A stretch of DNA of 32,567 nt from CAMNAO01 sp045605145 (lineage in GTDB: Bacteria > Bacillota > Clostridia > Oscillospirales > Oscillospiraceae). Below, piece after piece: positions 31,557 through 32,567 of this stretch. The position numbers were made by a program, and so were the translations under genes. The DNA is taken from assembly GCA_045605145.1 (NCBI GenBank), contig JAZUPH010000046.1, positions 1 to 32,567 of the forward strand. Reading direction: 5' to 3'. Under the pieces are notes generated by a model. It was not told the origin of the DNA, made no database searches, and saw nothing but the letters and a program-made list of their open reading frames with translations. Position 1 is the stretch's first letter. Every line of letters starts with the position of its first letter.

Positions 31557-32567
31557 TCAGCGGTACTTTTCTACACGCTCATCCTCGATGACCCCGGACC
31601 AGTTCATGCCGTAGGCGAAGTCCCAGGCATGGCCGGCGGCGTCGGTGTAAGGCTCGATATCTCTGGGGGTGTCCTCCAGATGGACTTCGACGGCGTCCAT
31701 GCTGGCGGGCATCTGGAAGGGAAGCAGACCGCTGGGCTCAAACGCACCGGCGAGAGCCTCCATGACCACCTTTTCGGGGGTGTTGCCGAAGATGACCATA
31801 ACGGCGTCGCTGACCGGCTCAAGCTCATGGGGAACGATGGGATTGGTGCAGCGCAGCACGGTCACAATGGGCTTTGTGCCCATGGCGGCACGGGTCTTCT
31901 CCAGAACATCAAGGTCGTAGCTGTTATATGTACTGACGGTCTTGCCGCGATAGCTCAGATTCTCCTTCTTGCCGTCCACGATATCACCGGCCACGCTGAC
32001 ATAGCGGGCGTTGACAGCGGTATAGTCGCGGTACTGCAGGGAGATGGGGATGACCTCGCCGGTTTTGGCCTTGGTGCCGCTGCCGCTGTTGGGGCTGTCC
32101 ATCAGTACGATGGCGAAATCGGCCTCCTCAGGATCGGTCACCACGGTGAAATACTTGGCGGCCTCTTCGGCGCTGAACGCGGGCTTTGAGGTAATGGGAT
32201 CAACATTGCCGCCGCGGTCGGGAATACCGCCGGAGAACTTGTCTGCAATATAGACCTTCTTGCCCTTTGCCGGCAGCAGGCCGTCATTCTTCAGCAGAAC
32301 CACGGACTTTCTGTGGGCGTCCATGCCCATGCCGCGATGCTCTGCATTGCCCACAACGGCGTCAGCCACAGCGGGTTCACGGTACGGGTCTTCGAAAGAA
32401 CCCACGCCGAAGCAGAAGGGGAGAATACGGCTTACCGCTGTGCGGATGCGGTTCTGCGCCCATTCCTCACCGTGCTTATCCACGGCCAGCTTATACGCAT
32501 CCTGCAGGATGGACAGCTCGCCCAGACCGCCCAGCTGGTCGATGCCGGCCTCCATCTGACGGAGGGC
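31557..32567 (-). CDS. Glycoside hydrolase family 3, C-terminal part (cut by window edge)
   Basis: Frame open through the right edge, so the 5' end, including the catalytic (alpha/beta)8 domain with its nucleophile Asp, is outside. What is seen (about 337 residues) starts at the end of domain 1 (RTAVSRILPFCFGVGSFEDPY, the usual helix before the linker). It then enters the C-terminal sandwich domain with HRKSVVLLKNDGLLPAKGKKVYI, DFAIVLMDSP and EALAGAFEPSGLLPFQMP, closing with HAWDFAYGMNWSG. The residues between are less conserved than in a typical beta-glucosidase. A secreted or cytosolic location cannot be told here. Confidence 0.88.
   Translation of the reverse strand, partial: ALRQMEAGIDQLGGLGELSILQDAYKLAVDKHGEEWAQNRIRTAVSRILPFCFGVGSFEDPYREPAVADAVVGNAEHRGMGMDAHRKSVVLLKNDGLLPAKGKKVYIADKFSGGIPDRGGNVDPITSKPAFSAEEAAKYFTVVTDPEEADFAIVLMDSPNSGSGTKAKTGEVIPISLQYRDYTAVNARYVSVAGDIVDGKKENLSYRGKTVSTYNSYDLDVLEKTRAAMGTKPIVTVLRCTNPIVPHELEPVSDAVMVIFGNTPEKVVMEALAGAFEPSGLLPFQMPASMDAVEVHLEDTPRDIEPYTDAAGHAWDFAYGMNWSGVIEDERVEKYR

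Overview
The window is a chromosomal segment from a G+C-rich member of the Clostridia. An Oscillospiraceae/Ruminococcaceae-like gut bacterium is my best guess, by inference only. The evidence is the Firmicutes-type gene set (SigH-like sigma factor, ClpE-like unfoldase, ecfA1-ecfA2-ecfT-truA, FeoA/FeoB/FeoB-associated Cys-rich protein, UPF0397-type S component), strong AGGAGG-type ribosome binding sites, many GTG/TTG starts and TTGACA/TATAAT promoters. Nothing in the window names the species.

Left part (1-6556): an F1Fo ATP synthase operon, atpB-E-F-H-A-G-D-C, with atpB cut by the left edge and a strong terminator after atpC. The c subunit has two membrane glutamates (E29 and E62), a Na+-type pattern. 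The a subunit carries an extra stretch of about 60 residues that looks like an additional membrane hairpin. Next (6557-7535) is a small AT-rich island: a SLOG/DUF1273-like gene broken, or programmed, at an A-AAA-AAG run, divergent from an XRE regulator. Then come a promoter-driven SAM methyltransferase, the shared ECF transporter module ecfA1-ecfA2-ecfT and truA (7558-11817).

Middle (11886-16304): an anchored propeller-like protein, a CvpA-like membrane protein and a ClpE-like Clp ATPase, ending in a terminator. A promoter then drives five tRNAs (Gly, Arg, His, Gln, Lys). Directly after the tRNA terminator lies an array of ATGATGT / ACATCAT units separated by mini-hairpins. It abuts an AT-rich two-gene cassette: a four-helix-bundle (Avd/S23-like) protein translationally coupled to a histidine phosphatase. 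This array-plus-cassette is my best candidate for an undescribed element. A lipoprotein and an MBOAT/AlgX-like polysaccharide O-acetylation pair follow (18316-21620).

Right part: an MBL-fold hydrolase divergent from a Nudix hydrolase, then the feoA-feoB-Cys-rich ferrous iron operon with several inverted repeats of DtxR-box type in its leader. On the minus strand are a zinc-ribbon protein, a SigH-like sigma factor and a ruvC-ruvA-ruvB-glmM operon. A plus-strand UPF0397-type ECF S component probably uses the EcfA1A2T module 20 kb upstream. The C-terminal part of a family 3 glycoside hydrolase runs off the right edge. Most of the window is housekeeping; the AT-rich islands at 6.6-7.5 kb and 16.96-18.1 kb are the accessory parts.
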